A stretch of 64,000 nt of DNA from Verrucomicrobiota bacterium (GTDB lineage Bacteria > Verrucomicrobiota > Verrucomicrobiia > Opitutales > Opitutaceae), in the NCBI GenBank assembly GCA_023428905.1, contig JAEYWP010000016.1, forward strand, positions 186,001 to 250,000, given 5' to 3'. Shown one piece after another: positions 42,637 through 50,849 of this stretch. Position 1 is the first letter of the stretch, and every line of letters begins with the position of its first letter. The position numbers were made by a program, and so were the translations under genes. Below the pieces are notes generated by a model that had not been told where the DNA came from, searched no databases, and was given only the letters and a program-made list of their open reading frames with translations.

Positions 42637-44811
42637 CTATTCTCCGGCGCGCTCTCCGCCGCCCGGCGGCTCGGTGCTGCGGACGACGGTACCGGACGCG
42701 GGCTGGCTGGCAGGCCGGCCTACCTGCACACCGGCGTCGCGCAGCAGCTGGTCCACGTCGGTCTTCTGCGCCCGCGGGGGTCGCGGTATCTTCACCGGAG
42801 GCGGCAGGGCCGTGGGGGCTCCGGTCGCACCGCAGGGCTGCGCGGGCTGCAGGGCTCCGGGCGGTACACCCGGGCGTTTCATGCCGCAGGGCGTGATGTG
42901 CGGGGGCGGGGTGACGTCCCGTGTCTCCTTTTTCTCGTCGAGCAGGCGCCTCGCCATCTCCTCCAGGCCCAGGCGCTTCATCGAGGCGCGCAGCGCCGCC
43001 TTCATCTCCGGCTTGTACCAGAAAAAGAAGCTGCGCTGCTCCTGCTTTTCCTCCGGGGTGCGCGCGACCTCGACCTGACTCGCATCGTAGGGATGAACGC
43101 CCGTGGCGTAGATCTCGGTCGCGACCGTCATGGGTGTCGGGGTGAAGTCCTGTACCTGCTCCAGCCGGAACCCCAGGTCCTTGGTCTGCAGTGCGAGCTC
43201 CGCCATGTCCTCGGGCCTCGAGCCCGGATGCGAACTGATGAAATAGGGGACGACCGGCATGTCCGGTTTGCCGGCCTTCCGGGCGGCCTGGTCGAACTTC
43301 TCCTTGAACTTGTGGAACAGCTTGAAGGTTGGCTTGCGCATGATGCGCAGGACGTGGTCGCTGGTATGTTCCGGCGCGACCTTGATGCGTCCCGGCACGT
43401 GATGCGCGGCCAATTCCTCGATGTACTTTTCGTGGCTCGCCTTTACCTCCGGGGTGGCGCCCTTCTCGTGCAGGAAAAGATCGTAGCGGATGCCGCTGGC
43501 AACGTGGGCGTGTTTGATTCCCTCCGTGTTGCGCACCGCCTCGTAGATCTCGAGCAGGGCGGTGTGATCGGTATCGAGATTTCGGCAGACATCCGGCCAG
43601 ATGCAGCTCGGGCGGACGCATTCGTCACAGATCCACGGCTGCTTGCCCTTCATCTTGTACATGTTGGCGGAGGGGCCGCCGAGGTCGCTGATCGTGCCGC
43701 GAAAATCGGGCATCTGCTTGATCGATTCCACCTCGCGGAGGATCGAAGCCTTCGACCGCGAGGCGACAAACTTTCCCTGGTGGGCGGAGATGGTGCAGAA
43801 GCTGCAGCCGCCGAAACACCCGCGATGCATGTTGATCGAGTGTTTGATCATCTCGTACGCGGGGATTGGCCCGCGCTTGCGGTATTTCGGGTGCGGGAGG
43901 CGTGTGTACGGGAGGTCGAAGGACGTATCGATCTGCTGCTCCGACATGGTCGGGAATGGAGGATTCACCACCAGCATCCGGTCCCCGACGGGTTGGAGCA
44001 GCCGCCGCGCCTTCACGCGGTTGGATTCCGTTTCAATGTCCTTAAAATTCCTGGCGTAGAGCGCGCGGTCGGCGTGACACGCCTCATGGGAGTGGAGGGT
44101 GAAGTCCTCCCAGGTTTCATTCTTCGGAACCTTGGTGCCGGGCGGCAGGAGCACGGCGGTCTGCGGGAGGGTGCGGAGCGAGGAAAATGGCACGCCGCGT
44201 TTCAACAAACGCACCGTCTCCTTCAGTGGCAGTTCACCCATCCCGTAAACGAGCAGGTCCGCACCGCTCTCCGCCAGGATGGTCGGCTTCAGTTTCTCCG
44301 ACCAATAGTCGTAATGCGTCACGCGGCGAAGGCTCGCCTCGATGCCGCCGATCATCACGGGGGTTTCGGGGAACAGGCGCTTCAGGATCTGGCAATACAC
44401 CGTCGACGCATAGTCGGGACGAAAGCCGATCTCCCCGCCGGGTGTATACGCATCTTCACTACGCGGTTTGCGCGCCGCGGTGTAGCGATTGACCATCGAG
44501 TCCATGCAGCCCGCGGTGACGCCGAAAAAGAGGCGGGGGACCCCGAGCTTCTTGAAGTCGCGCAGGTCGTCGCGCCAGTTGGGCTGGGGCAGGATGGCGA
44601 CCCGCAGGCCCTCGGCCTCGAGCAGGCGGCCGATCACGGCGGTACCGAAGGCCGGGTGGTCGACGTAGGCATCGCCCGACACGATGATCACGTCGAGGTA
44701 GTCCCATCCGCGGCTTTTGACTTCCTCGGCCGTGGTGGGCAGCCAGCGCCCCGGGTCCCAGAGGGGTTCTCGGGAATAGACCTTGGTGGACGTGGAGGTG
44801 GTTTCGGACAC
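42637..44811 (-). CDS. ygiQ: YgiQ family radical SAM protein
   Basis: About 724 residues. The N-terminal part (YLDVIIVSGDAYVDHPAFGT; FGVTAGCMDSMVNRYTA; GGIEASLRRVTHYDYWS) is diagnostic of YgiQ/UPF0313. The radical SAM Cys triad is HRGCFGGCSFCTI, holding a [4Fe-4S] cluster for SAM cleavage. A C-terminal region (EVARTPEEKQEQRSFFFWYK) is also conserved. GTG 44811 is preferred: the frame continues to 44985 but the extra 58 residues are Pro/Arg-rich and would overlap the divergent gene. The reaction catalysed is unknown. Confidence 0.93.
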   Translation of the reverse strand: MSETTSTSTKVYSREPLWDPGRWLPTTAEEVKSRGWDYLDVIIVSGDAYVDHPAFGTAVIGRLLEAEGLRVAILPQPNWRDDLRDFKKLGVPRLFFGVTAGCMDSMVNRYTAARKPRSEDAYTPGGEIGFRPDYASTVYCQILKRLFPETPVMIGGIEASLRRVTHYDYWSEKLKPTILAESGADLLVYGMGELPLKETVRLLKRGVPFSSLRTLPQTAVLLPPGTKVPKNETWEDFTLHSHEACHADRALYARNFKDIETESNRVKARRLLQPVGDRMLVVNPPFPTMSEQQIDTSFDLPYTRLPHPKYRKRGPIPAYEMIKHSINMHRGCFGGCSFCTISAHQGKFVASRSKASILREVESIKQMPDFRGTISDLGGPSANMYKMKGKQPWICDECVRPSCIWPDVCRNLDTDHTALLEIYEAVRNTEGIKHAHVASGIRYDLFLHEKGATPEVKASHEKYIEELAAHHVPGRIKVAPEHTSDHVLRIMRKPTFKLFHKFKEKFDQAARKAGKPDMPVVPYFISSHPGSRPEDMAELALQTKDLGFRLEQVQDFTPTPMTVATEIYATGVHPYDASQVEVARTPEEKQEQRSFFFWYKPEMKAALRASMKRLGLEEMARRLLDEKKETRDVTPPPHITPCGMKRPGVPPGALQPAQPCGATGAPTALPPPVKIPRPPRAQKTDVDQLLRDAGVQVGRPASQPASGTVVRSTEPPGGGERAGE

Positions 44812-44960
44812 GCGGGGCGCACCTTCGGCGAGCCCGGGCTGTCGTGCAAGCCCGGGTACGCGGGTAGGGAGGCCTCTCGCGCCGGGCGGCGGTACCGGCG
44901 GCGCCCCGGGGGAAGGGAGGAGGGGCAGCCTCTCACCTTGACGCCTGCGGCGGATCGGTC

Positions 44961-45692
44961 GTGTTGGCAGGGCGCATGACCGCACACCTACCGCACGGTT
45001 TGTTCCCCAATGGCCAGGTCAGGATCGTGGGGAGTTTCGAGGAGCTGGTCTCGGCGCCTTGGTCTGGAACTACTAACGCACTCTGCTGGCCGCGTACCCT
45101 GCCGGGCGCGTTTGGCGAGGTGGCAGGCAGCCTGCCGACCGACGAGTCCATTCTTTCCCTGGACGAAGCCAGCCTTCGGCGGCTGACCCTGAGTGCGGCG
45201 GGCCGGGTGGCGGTCGAGACCATGCTGGGGGACCTCGGGGCGCTGCAGGAGCGGGACCTGTTGCCCGAGCTCAACTGCATCCAGGCCTATCCCCGGGAGG
45301 AGACACCGGGCATTGTGCCCCTCGACGTGTATTCATTCCATGCCGACAGTGCCACAACTGCGGCCGACACCTACCTTTGCACCTATTTCGGGGCCGCCAG
45401 CGAGGCAGTGCGCAATGACGAGGCCTTTCGGTATGTCGATCGCCCGGAGATCCGGGCCGCCCTGTTGGCCGAGTTTGGCGGCCGTGACGACGCGGCATTC
45501 CAGGAGTTTCTGCGGGAATCCGGTTATGCCCTGCATTACGGTGCGCTCCCGGGTGCGAGGCCGTTCTCCTTCGGCGTGGGCAATCTGTGGCGCATTGCGA
45601 CGGAGTGCCCGGGCAGCCCGGTTCCACCCTGCATCCACCGCGCCCCCGCGACGGCGCCCGGGGACCCGCCGCGTTTGTTGTTGATCAGCTGA
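44961..45692 (+). CDS. Putative HxD...H metal-dependent protein (DUF1826-like or 2OG-oxygenase-like)
   Basis: About 240 residues from GTG 44961 or ATG 44976. I do not recognise the family with confidence. The visible pattern is FHAD near 127, CTYFGAASEAV after it, then CIHRAPATAPGDPPRLLL at the end. The order HxD...H...R with the Arg six to eight residues behind the last His is what 2-oxoglutarate/Fe(II) oxygenases and DUF1826 proteins show, so a double-stranded beta-helix with one metal is plausible. It is divergent from ygiQ and 81 bases ahead of the hexapeptide acyltransferase. Confidence 0.6.
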   Translation: MLAGRMTAHLPHGLFPNGQVRIVGSFEELVSAPWSGTTNALCWPRTLPGAFGEVAGSLPTDESILSLDEASLRRLTLSAAGRVAVETMLGDLGALQERDLLPELNCIQAYPREETPGIVPLDVYSFHADSATTAADTYLCTYFGAASEAVRNDEAFRYVDRPEIRAALLAEFGGRDDAAFQEFLRESGYALHYGALPGARPFSFGVGNLWRIATECPGSPVPPCIHRAPATAPGDPPRLLLIS

Positions 45693-45773
45693 ACCTCCGG
45701 AGTTGCGGCGCCAGCGCGGGGGAGTCGTCCGCTGTGCGCTTGCGACAACGCGGGAAGACGGGCCACGTTATCC

Positions 45774-46460
45774 ATGATGAAAGCAGGTGACCTTTTTGTG
45801 TTTCCCGAATCCCTGGCGGCCTTTGCAGCCTCCTTCCCGTTGGACGCCGCCCCCTGGGAGTGGCTGAAGGCCATCGGTCCGGCGCTCAAGGCGTATCCCT
45901 TTCGGGCGACCGGGGACGCGCCCATCCCGGCGGGAGTCCACGTGTCCGGTTCGGTCTTCATCGACCCCTCCGTGCGCCTTCCCGGCTATGCCACGATCCA
46001 GGGGCCGGCGTGGATTGGTGCCGGGACCGAGATCCGGCCGGGAGCGTTTATTCGCGGCAACGTGATTGTCGGCGCGGGGTGTGTGCTGGGTAACGCCTGT
46101 GAATTCAAGAACTGCCTGCTGATGGACCACGTCCAGGTGCCGCACTTCAGCTATGTGGGCGACTCGATCCTGGGCAATGGCGCGCACCTGGGCGCCGGGG
46201 TGATCCTCTCCAACCTGCGCCTCGACCAGCAAACCATCCCGCTCCGACTCCCAAATGAAACAGTGGATACGGGGCTGAGGAAGTTTGGGGCGATCCTGGG
46301 GGACAAGGCGGAGGTGGGTTGCAACGCGGTCCTCCAGCCGGGCACGATTCTCGGGCGGCGATCCCTGGTCATGCCGACGGTTGCCTATGGCGGTGTCCTG
46401 CCCGACAACAGCATTGCCCGTGTGCGTGCCTCGGTGGTGGTCCAACCCCGGCGTGATTGA
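45774..46460 (+). CDS. Left-handed beta-helix (hexapeptide) acyl/nucleotidyl-transferase-like protein
   Basis: A 228-residue protein dominated by hexapeptide repeats: VHVSGSVFIDPSVRLPGYAT, IQGPAWIGAGTEIRPGAFIR, GNVIVGAGCVLGNACEF, and later GAILGDKAEVGCNAVLQPGT. This is the left-handed parallel beta-helix of bacterial acyltransferases and of GlmU C-terminal domains. No pyrophosphorylase domain is attached. Family relatives acylate UDP-sugars or amino sugars. The gene is read just before trpS. Confidence 0.82.
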   Translation: MMKAGDLFVFPESLAAFAASFPLDAAPWEWLKAIGPALKAYPFRATGDAPIPAGVHVSGSVFIDPSVRLPGYATIQGPAWIGAGTEIRPGAFIRGNVIVGAGCVLGNACEFKNCLLMDHVQVPHFSYVGDSILGNGAHLGAGVILSNLRLDQQTIPLRLPNETVDTGLRKFGAILGDKAEVGCNAVLQPGTILGRRSLVMPTVAYGGVLPDNSIARVRASVVVQPRRD

Positions 46461-46506
46461 CGAGCCGGGTCCCGGCCTCCACCGTCTTCCCTCCCACTCC
46501 TCCATC

Positions 46507-47472
46507 ATGCGCATCCTCACCGGTATCCAGCCTTCGGGCACGCTGCACATCGGCAATTATTTCGGCGCGATCAAGCCGGCGGTTGAACTGCAGGAGCGGG
46601 GGGAGGCGTATTATTTCATCGCCGACTACCATTCGATGACGTCGCTGACGGACGCCGCCCAGCGCCGGAAGAACACCCTCGACGTGGCCCTGGATTTCTT
46701 GGCCTGCGGGCTGGATCCGAAGCGCAGCGTGTTCTGGCGGCAGAGCGATCTCCCGGAGGTCTGTGAACTGACGTGGATTCTTGGCACGCTCACACCGATG
46801 GGCTTGCTGGAGCGCGCCCACAGCTACAAGGACAAGACCGCAAAGGGCATCTCCCCGAACTTCGGTCTGTTTGCCTATCCGGTGCTGATGGCGGCCGACA
46901 TTCTTCTCTACAACGCGAACCTCGTGCCGGTGGGCAAGGACCAGAAGCAGCACCTGGAGATGACCCGGGACATCGCGATCAAGTTCAACCAGCAGTACGG
47001 CGAGACCTTTGTGGTGCCGGAGGCGGAGATCCGCGAGGAGGTGGCGGTGGTGCCCGGACTGGATGGTCAGAAGATGAGCAAGAGCTACGGCAACACCGTG
47101 GACATCTTTGGCGACGAGAAGGCCACCCGGAAAAAGATCATGGGCATCGTGATGGACAGCCGTACCCCGGCGGAGCCGAAACCCGATGCGGACAAGAACC
47201 TCGCGATCCAGCTGCTGAAGCTGGTGGCGCCCGCAGAGGTGGCGCGCGACCATGAGGAGCGGCTGCGTGCGGGTGGCCTCGGCTACGGCGATCTAAAGAA
47301 GGCACTCTTTGAGCACTATTGGGGTTATTTCGCAGCCGCCCGCGCGCGCCGTGCGGAGCTCGCCAGCAATCTCGATTATGTCGATCAGGTGCTGGCGGAC
47401 GGGGCCCGGCGCGCACGCGAGCAAGCCAGTGCCACGCTGAAGTCGGCGCGTGTCGCCTGTGGGCTAGCGTGA
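46507..47472 (+). CDS. trpS: Tryptophan--tRNA ligase
   Basis: A 321-residue class Ic synthetase that charges tRNA-Trp. The HIGH-like motif is GTLHIGNYFGA (residues 11-21) and the KMSKS motif is QKMSKSYGN (Lys189 to Ser193). Other family blocks are WILGTLTPMGLLERAHSYKD and FAYPVLMAADILLYNANLVP. The start MRILTGIQPSG is the standard N-terminus, so an in-frame upstream extension to 46285 is rejected. Length is normal. It follows the hexapeptide gene after 46 bases. Confidence 0.97.
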   Translation: MRILTGIQPSGTLHIGNYFGAIKPAVELQERGEAYYFIADYHSMTSLTDAAQRRKNTLDVALDFLACGLDPKRSVFWRQSDLPEVCELTWILGTLTPMGLLERAHSYKDKTAKGISPNFGLFAYPVLMAADILLYNANLVPVGKDQKQHLEMTRDIAIKFNQQYGETFVVPEAEIREEVAVVPGLDGQKMSKSYGNTVDIFGDEKATRKKIMGIVMDSRTPAEPKPDADKNLAIQLLKLVAPAEVARDHEERLRAGGLGYGDLKKALFEHYWGYFAAARARRAELASNLDYVDQVLADGARRAREQASATLKSARVACGLA

Positions 47473-47508
47473 CGCGCCCTCAGGCGGCGGCACGCCAGCG
47501 TGTCCGCC

Positions 47509-47540
47509 GCAGGTGCGGGGGGGGCAGCCCGCCTGCAGGA
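47509..47540. repeat. GC-rich hairpin repeat, copy 2
   Basis: GCAGGTGCGGGG, a G-rich centre, then CCCGCCTGC, lying between the convergent trpS and plsC genes. It resembles the element at 38736 in stem and flank. Here it could also end transcription from either side, although no T-run follows. Confidence 0.55.
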
Positions 47541-47570
47541 GAGGGAAAGCCGCGGTACGGCGCGGGGCGG

Positions 47571-48230
47571 CTAGACTACCGGGACGACGGGCTTCTCGAG
47601 GGCGGCGATGGCGGCCATGATTCGCTCGGAGGCGCGCTGGTAGCGTTCCTTGCCGTCGGCGGGGTGGTCGTAACTGGAGGGGGGCAGGGGTTTGCCGAAG
47701 ACCACGTGCACGGGCGTGCCGAGGCGGAGATGGCTGTCGCGTCCAAACGCCTCGAAAGAGCCATAGACCCGCGCGGGCACGACCGGTACCTGGGTGCGGC
47801 AGGCGAGCAGACCCACCCCGGGTTTGGGCGGCTGCAGGTTACCGTCCGGAGAACGTGTGCCCTCGGGGAAAAGGATGACGGGCTTCTCGTGCTTGAGGGA
47901 CTGCAGGACCCGCTTGATCGCAGTGACGTCGGAGCCACCGTCGCGGTCGACCGGGATGGTGCCCACCCCGTCCAGCCACCACGACGCGAGCCCGGGTTTC
48001 CAAAGGGTCTTGCGCGCAAAAAACGCCATCTGCATCGGCAGTTGGCAGCCGACAAACGGCGGGTCCAGATGGCTGGCGTGATTGGAGGCGATCAAGAACG
48101 CGCCGCGGCGCGGGAGGTTCTCGACGCCCACCACCTCCCCGCGAAAGAAGGCGCTGTAAATCTGCCGCAGGATGTAATGACAAAAGCCGTACAACGGCGT
48201 CATCTTGAGATGGTCGACGTGGCGGCTCAT
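47571..48230 (-). CDS. plsC: 1-acyl-sn-glycerol-3-phosphate acyltransferase (PlsC-like)
   Basis: A 219-residue membrane-associated acyltransferase of phospholipid synthesis. The catalytic NHxxxxD motif is ASNHASHLDPPF and the substrate-binding block is ILFPEGTRSPDG; the GTIPVDRDGG motif is also present. It transfers an acyl chain to lysophosphatidate. It is the last gene of an aroA-cmk-plsC series, 8 bases after cmk. Confidence 0.93.
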   Translation of the reverse strand: MSRHVDHLKMTPLYGFCHYILRQIYSAFFRGEVVGVENLPRRGAFLIASNHASHLDPPFVGCQLPMQMAFFARKTLWKPGLASWWLDGVGTIPVDRDGGSDVTAIKRVLQSLKHEKPVILFPEGTRSPDGNLQPPKPGVGLLACRTQVPVVPARVYGSFEAFGRDSHLRLGTPVHVVFGKPLPPSSYDHPADGKERYQRASERIMAAIAALEKPVVPVV

Positions 48231-48238
48231 CGGAAACG

Positions 48239-48910
48239 TTATGGAAGCGGAAGCTTGCAGGCGACCAGGCCGGCCAGACGGTCCACCACCTGCTCAAGGG
48301 TGAGAAACGTGCTGTCGATATCGATTGCCCCGGCGGGGCAGGTGAGGGGAGCCGTCTTGCGTTGGGTGTCGAGGCGATCCCGCTCCGCGATCTGGTCGGT
48401 CTGTCCCTGTTCAGCCCGGCGCCGGGCGCGTTCCGCCGGATCGGCGTGCAGGAAAAAGCGAAAATCAGCCTCGGGGAAGATGACTGAACCGATGTCCCGG
48501 CCCTCCATCACGAGTCCCCGGAAAGCATGCGCCCGGGCCACCTCCACCTGTCCCCGCTGGTAGGCCAGCAAGGCGGCGCGGACGGCGGGGATCGCAGCAA
48601 AGTGGGAGACGGCCGCGTTGACCTCGGGGCTGCGAATTTCTTCGCCGGCAACGCGCCCGTCGATCTCCATCGACGCTCCGCGCCCCTGCACCCGCGTCGT
48701 CAGCCGCAGGGCTGACACCGCCCGCTCCACCGCCGGAGTGTCGTCTGCGGCCACACCCCGGCGCAGGAGCTCCGCCGTCACCGCCCGGTAGAAGGACCCG
48801 GTGTCCACGTGCAGGAGGTGGAAACGCTCACTGATCGCGCGCGAGGTGGACGACTTGCCGGAAGCTGCGCCGCCGTCGATCGCAACGATGATAAAGGGTG
48901 AACGGGCCAT
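48239..48910 (-). CDS. cmk: Cytidylate kinase
   Basis: A 223-residue nucleoside monophosphate kinase converting (d)CMP to (d)CDP. The P-loop is GGAASGKSS (13-21), followed by LLHVDTGSFYRAVT and the CMP-binding region VMEGRDIGSVIFPEADFRFF, then LHADPAERARRR. Length is normal. Its ATG directly follows the aroA stop (TGA-ATG with no gap), so the two are co-translated. Confidence 0.96.
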   Translation of the reverse strand: MARSPFIIVAIDGGAASGKSSTSRAISERFHLLHVDTGSFYRAVTAELLRRGVAADDTPAVERAVSALRLTTRVQGRGASMEIDGRVAGEEIRSPEVNAAVSHFAAIPAVRAALLAYQRGQVEVARAHAFRGLVMEGRDIGSVIFPEADFRFFLHADPAERARRRAEQGQTDQIAERDRLDTQRKTAPLTCPAGAIDIDSTFLTLEQVVDRLAGLVACKLPLP

Positions 48911-50254
48911 TCAGGTTTTGACGCTCCGGAGACGTACGCTCTCCAGCAATTCAAAAAAGTGGGGGAAGGTTTTCGCGCAGCAGGCCGGGTCGTTGATCGA
49001 CAGCCAGGGCGAACCGTCGCCGCGCAGGTCGAAGGAGCCGAGAATGCCGAAACTCATCGCAAACCGATGATCGTGGTAGGTTTCGATCGTCTGCCCCGCG
49101 CACAAGGGCCGCGGGTCGATTGTCAGGCTGTCCTCCGTTTCGACCACCTCCTGGCCCAGCCGGATGAGCTCGCGCGCCATGCCGGCGACACGGTCCGTCT
49201 CCTGTTTGCGGGTGTGGGCGATACCCGTGATGCGGGTCGTGCCGCGCAGCAGCGGTGCGATCGCCGCCAGGGTGAGGAAGGTGTCTGAAAAGGCACTGAA
49301 ATCCTCGTCCACCCCCGAACGGGGATGGCCCGAATGGAAATGCACCTCCAAGCCCTGGGCGGTGGCGTCGACCGAGAGCCCGGCGCGCTCGAGCACGCTG
49401 ACAAAGCGTGTGTCGCCCTGAAGCCCGGACCCGGGCCCTCCGAGGGAGGACAAGGTGAGGCGGCCTCCGCAGACCAGGGGCAGGGCGAGGAAATAACTGG
49501 CGGCGGTGGCGTCCGGCTCCACCACCCAGGTGTCACCTGCGAGTGAATACGCCGAACCCTGCTCCACCCGGATGCGGTCCTCCCCCTGCCGGGTGACGGG
49601 CGGCTGGCCAAACTGCTCCATCAGCCGGGTCGTCATGAGGATAAAGGGCCAGCGCACGCCCCCGACAATCTCGATCTCGATCGGGCCCGCCGCCAGGGGC
49701 GCCACCATCAACAGGGCGGAGAGCATCTGGCTGCTCTCCCGGGCGTCGATACGGACGGCGCCGCCCCGGAGCCCCCGGGCGGTGATCTCGATCGGGAAAA
49801 AACCTTCCGCGCCGACGCAGCGGATGTCGGCGCCGAGAGCGCGCAAGGCGTCGATTAATCCCTTCATCGGCCGTTTGCGCATTTGCTCGACACCATCAAT
49901 CCGGTAAACGCCCCGGGGGGCGGCCGCGCAGAGCGCGGTGAGGAAGCGCGCCGCCGTGCCTGCGAGCCCGACAAAAAGGTCGACCCTGCCCTCGGGAAAC
50001 CCGGCCGCTTGGCCCGAGACCTGGAGGCGATGCTCCGCGGGAGCCGCCCGAACGGTAAAACCCAGGGTGCGGAGCGCCTCCACCATGAGGTGCGTGTCCT
50101 CGCTGAAGAGTGCGCCTTCCAGGGTGACCGGCCGCTGGCAGAGGGCGGCGAGCAGCAGGGCGCGATTGGTCAGGCTCTTCGAACCGGGGACAAGGACCGC
50201 GCCGGCGCACGGGCGGGTGAAGGGAGAAATGGGAAGCACGTCGGGAAGCGCCAT
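48911..50254 (-). CDS. aroA: 3-phosphoshikimate 1-carboxyvinyltransferase (EPSP synthase)
   Basis: A 447-residue enzyme of the shikimate pathway that joins PEP to shikimate-3-phosphate. Conserved blocks: VPGSKSLTNRALLLAAL (Lys of the PEP site), GLAGTAARFLTAL, RMRKRPM-like EQMRKRPMKGL, ESSQMLSALLM, and the C-terminal RKQETDRVAGMAREL and YHDHRFAMSF. The ATG at 50254 is preferred; the frame runs on to a TTG at 50293. It heads the aroA-cmk-plsC operon. Confidence 0.96.
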   Translation of the reverse strand: MALPDVLPISPFTRPCAGAVLVPGSKSLTNRALLLAALCQRPVTLEGALFSEDTHLMVEALRTLGFTVRAAPAEHRLQVSGQAAGFPEGRVDLFVGLAGTAARFLTALCAAAPRGVYRIDGVEQMRKRPMKGLIDALRALGADIRCVGAEGFFPIEITARGLRGGAVRIDARESSQMLSALLMVAPLAAGPIEIEIVGGVRWPFILMTTRLMEQFGQPPVTRQGEDRIRVEQGSAYSLAGDTWVVEPDATAASYFLALPLVCGGRLTLSSLGGPGSGLQGDTRFVSVLERAGLSVDATAQGLEVHFHSGHPRSGVDEDFSAFSDTFLTLAAIAPLLRGTTRITGIAHTRKQETDRVAGMARELIRLGQEVVETEDSLTIDPRPLCAGQTIETYHDHRFAMSFGILGSFDLRGDGSPWLSINDPACCAKTFPHFFELLESVRLRSVKT

Positions 50255-50367
50255 GAAGCGGATATGCTCCACGGGGCCGAGGCGGTTGAGCAAGCGGCAA
50301 GTGGCGCCGCTACCGGTTGCGCGTCAGGACAAAAACGCCGCAACGGCCGCCGCGCCGTCGGCGTTCC

Positions 50368-50540
50368 TCAGCCGCTGTCCGCGATCACCCGGGCGTCGAA
50401 GAAAAGGGGCTCGGGCTTTCGCCACGTGATCCTGCCAAAGTCCGCGAGCGCCGGGTTGATGACCACGTTGAATTCCCCCCGCGTGACCACGCTCGGAAAG
50501 CGGACCGCGACGTACTGCCTGTGCGAGGCAACCTCCGTGC
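50368..50540 (-). pseudogene. RES-domain gene remnant (C-terminal part)
   Basis: The frame reads QYVAVRFPSVVTRGEFNVVI then NPALADFGRITWRKPEPLFF and FDARVI before the stop. This fits the end of RES-domain NAD-phosphorylase toxins (PS.V...EFN.LINP.H.DF..I....P..F.FD.RL). There is no start: upstream on the same strand lie the tRNA-Val terminator and tRNA. It looks like a toxin gene whose front was lost, perhaps by insertion at the tRNA. Confidence 0.5.
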
Positions 50541-50556
50541 AAAAGCCTCTGGAAAC

Positions 50557-50581
50557 GAAAAATCCCGCCGGAGTGGCGGGA
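50557..50581 (-). terminator. Rho-independent terminator of tRNA-Val
   Basis: On the minus strand TCCCGCC, loop ACTCC, GGCGGGA and TTTTT, starting five bases after the tRNA CCA end. Confidence 0.88.
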
Positions 50582-50585
50582 GAAA

Positions 50586-50662
50586 TGGTGGACCCTACTG
50601 GACTCGAACCAGTGACCTTTTCCATGTCAAGGAAACGCTCTAACCAACTGAGCTAAGGGTCC
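50586..50662 (-). tRNA. tRNA-Val (anticodon GAC)
   Basis: A 77-base cloverleaf on the minus strand. Acceptor GGACCCT/AGGGTCC, D arm GCTCAGTTGGTTAGAGC, anticodon stem TTTCC/GGAAA with loop TTGACAT (anticodon GAC), T arm CTGGTTCGAGTCCAG, discriminator A and encoded CCA. A hairpin terminator follows. Confidence 0.96.
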
Positions 50663-50849
50663 AAATCGAACGAGTCGTGAAGTAAGCACGAGGTGCACGG
50701 CGGCGTGCAAGAAAAAATCTGACCCGGAATGGTGTTCTTCCGGGCTTCTGCGGCGTGTGGAGCGCGGGTGCGGACCGGGGCTGGACGGAAGTGCGTGCCG
50801 TGCAGACCGAGGTCTTGATGCAGGCGGAGGATCCCTGTTACTCGGTGGC

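Noticed and set aside
42058..44979. 973-residue open frame on the plus strand
   Set aside because: It is a complete antisense shadow of the ygiQ and ykgJ genes, whose motifs are unmistakable on the other strand.
44812..44985. N-terminal extension of YgiQ to 44985
   Set aside because: The added 58 residues are Pro/Arg-rich, unlike the family, and would overlap the divergent gene start.
48719..48740. Possible second att site (CGCCCGCTCCA-like string in cmk)
   Set aside because: Only about ten bases match the tRNA-Gly end, it lies in a conserved gene, and longer identity is absent.
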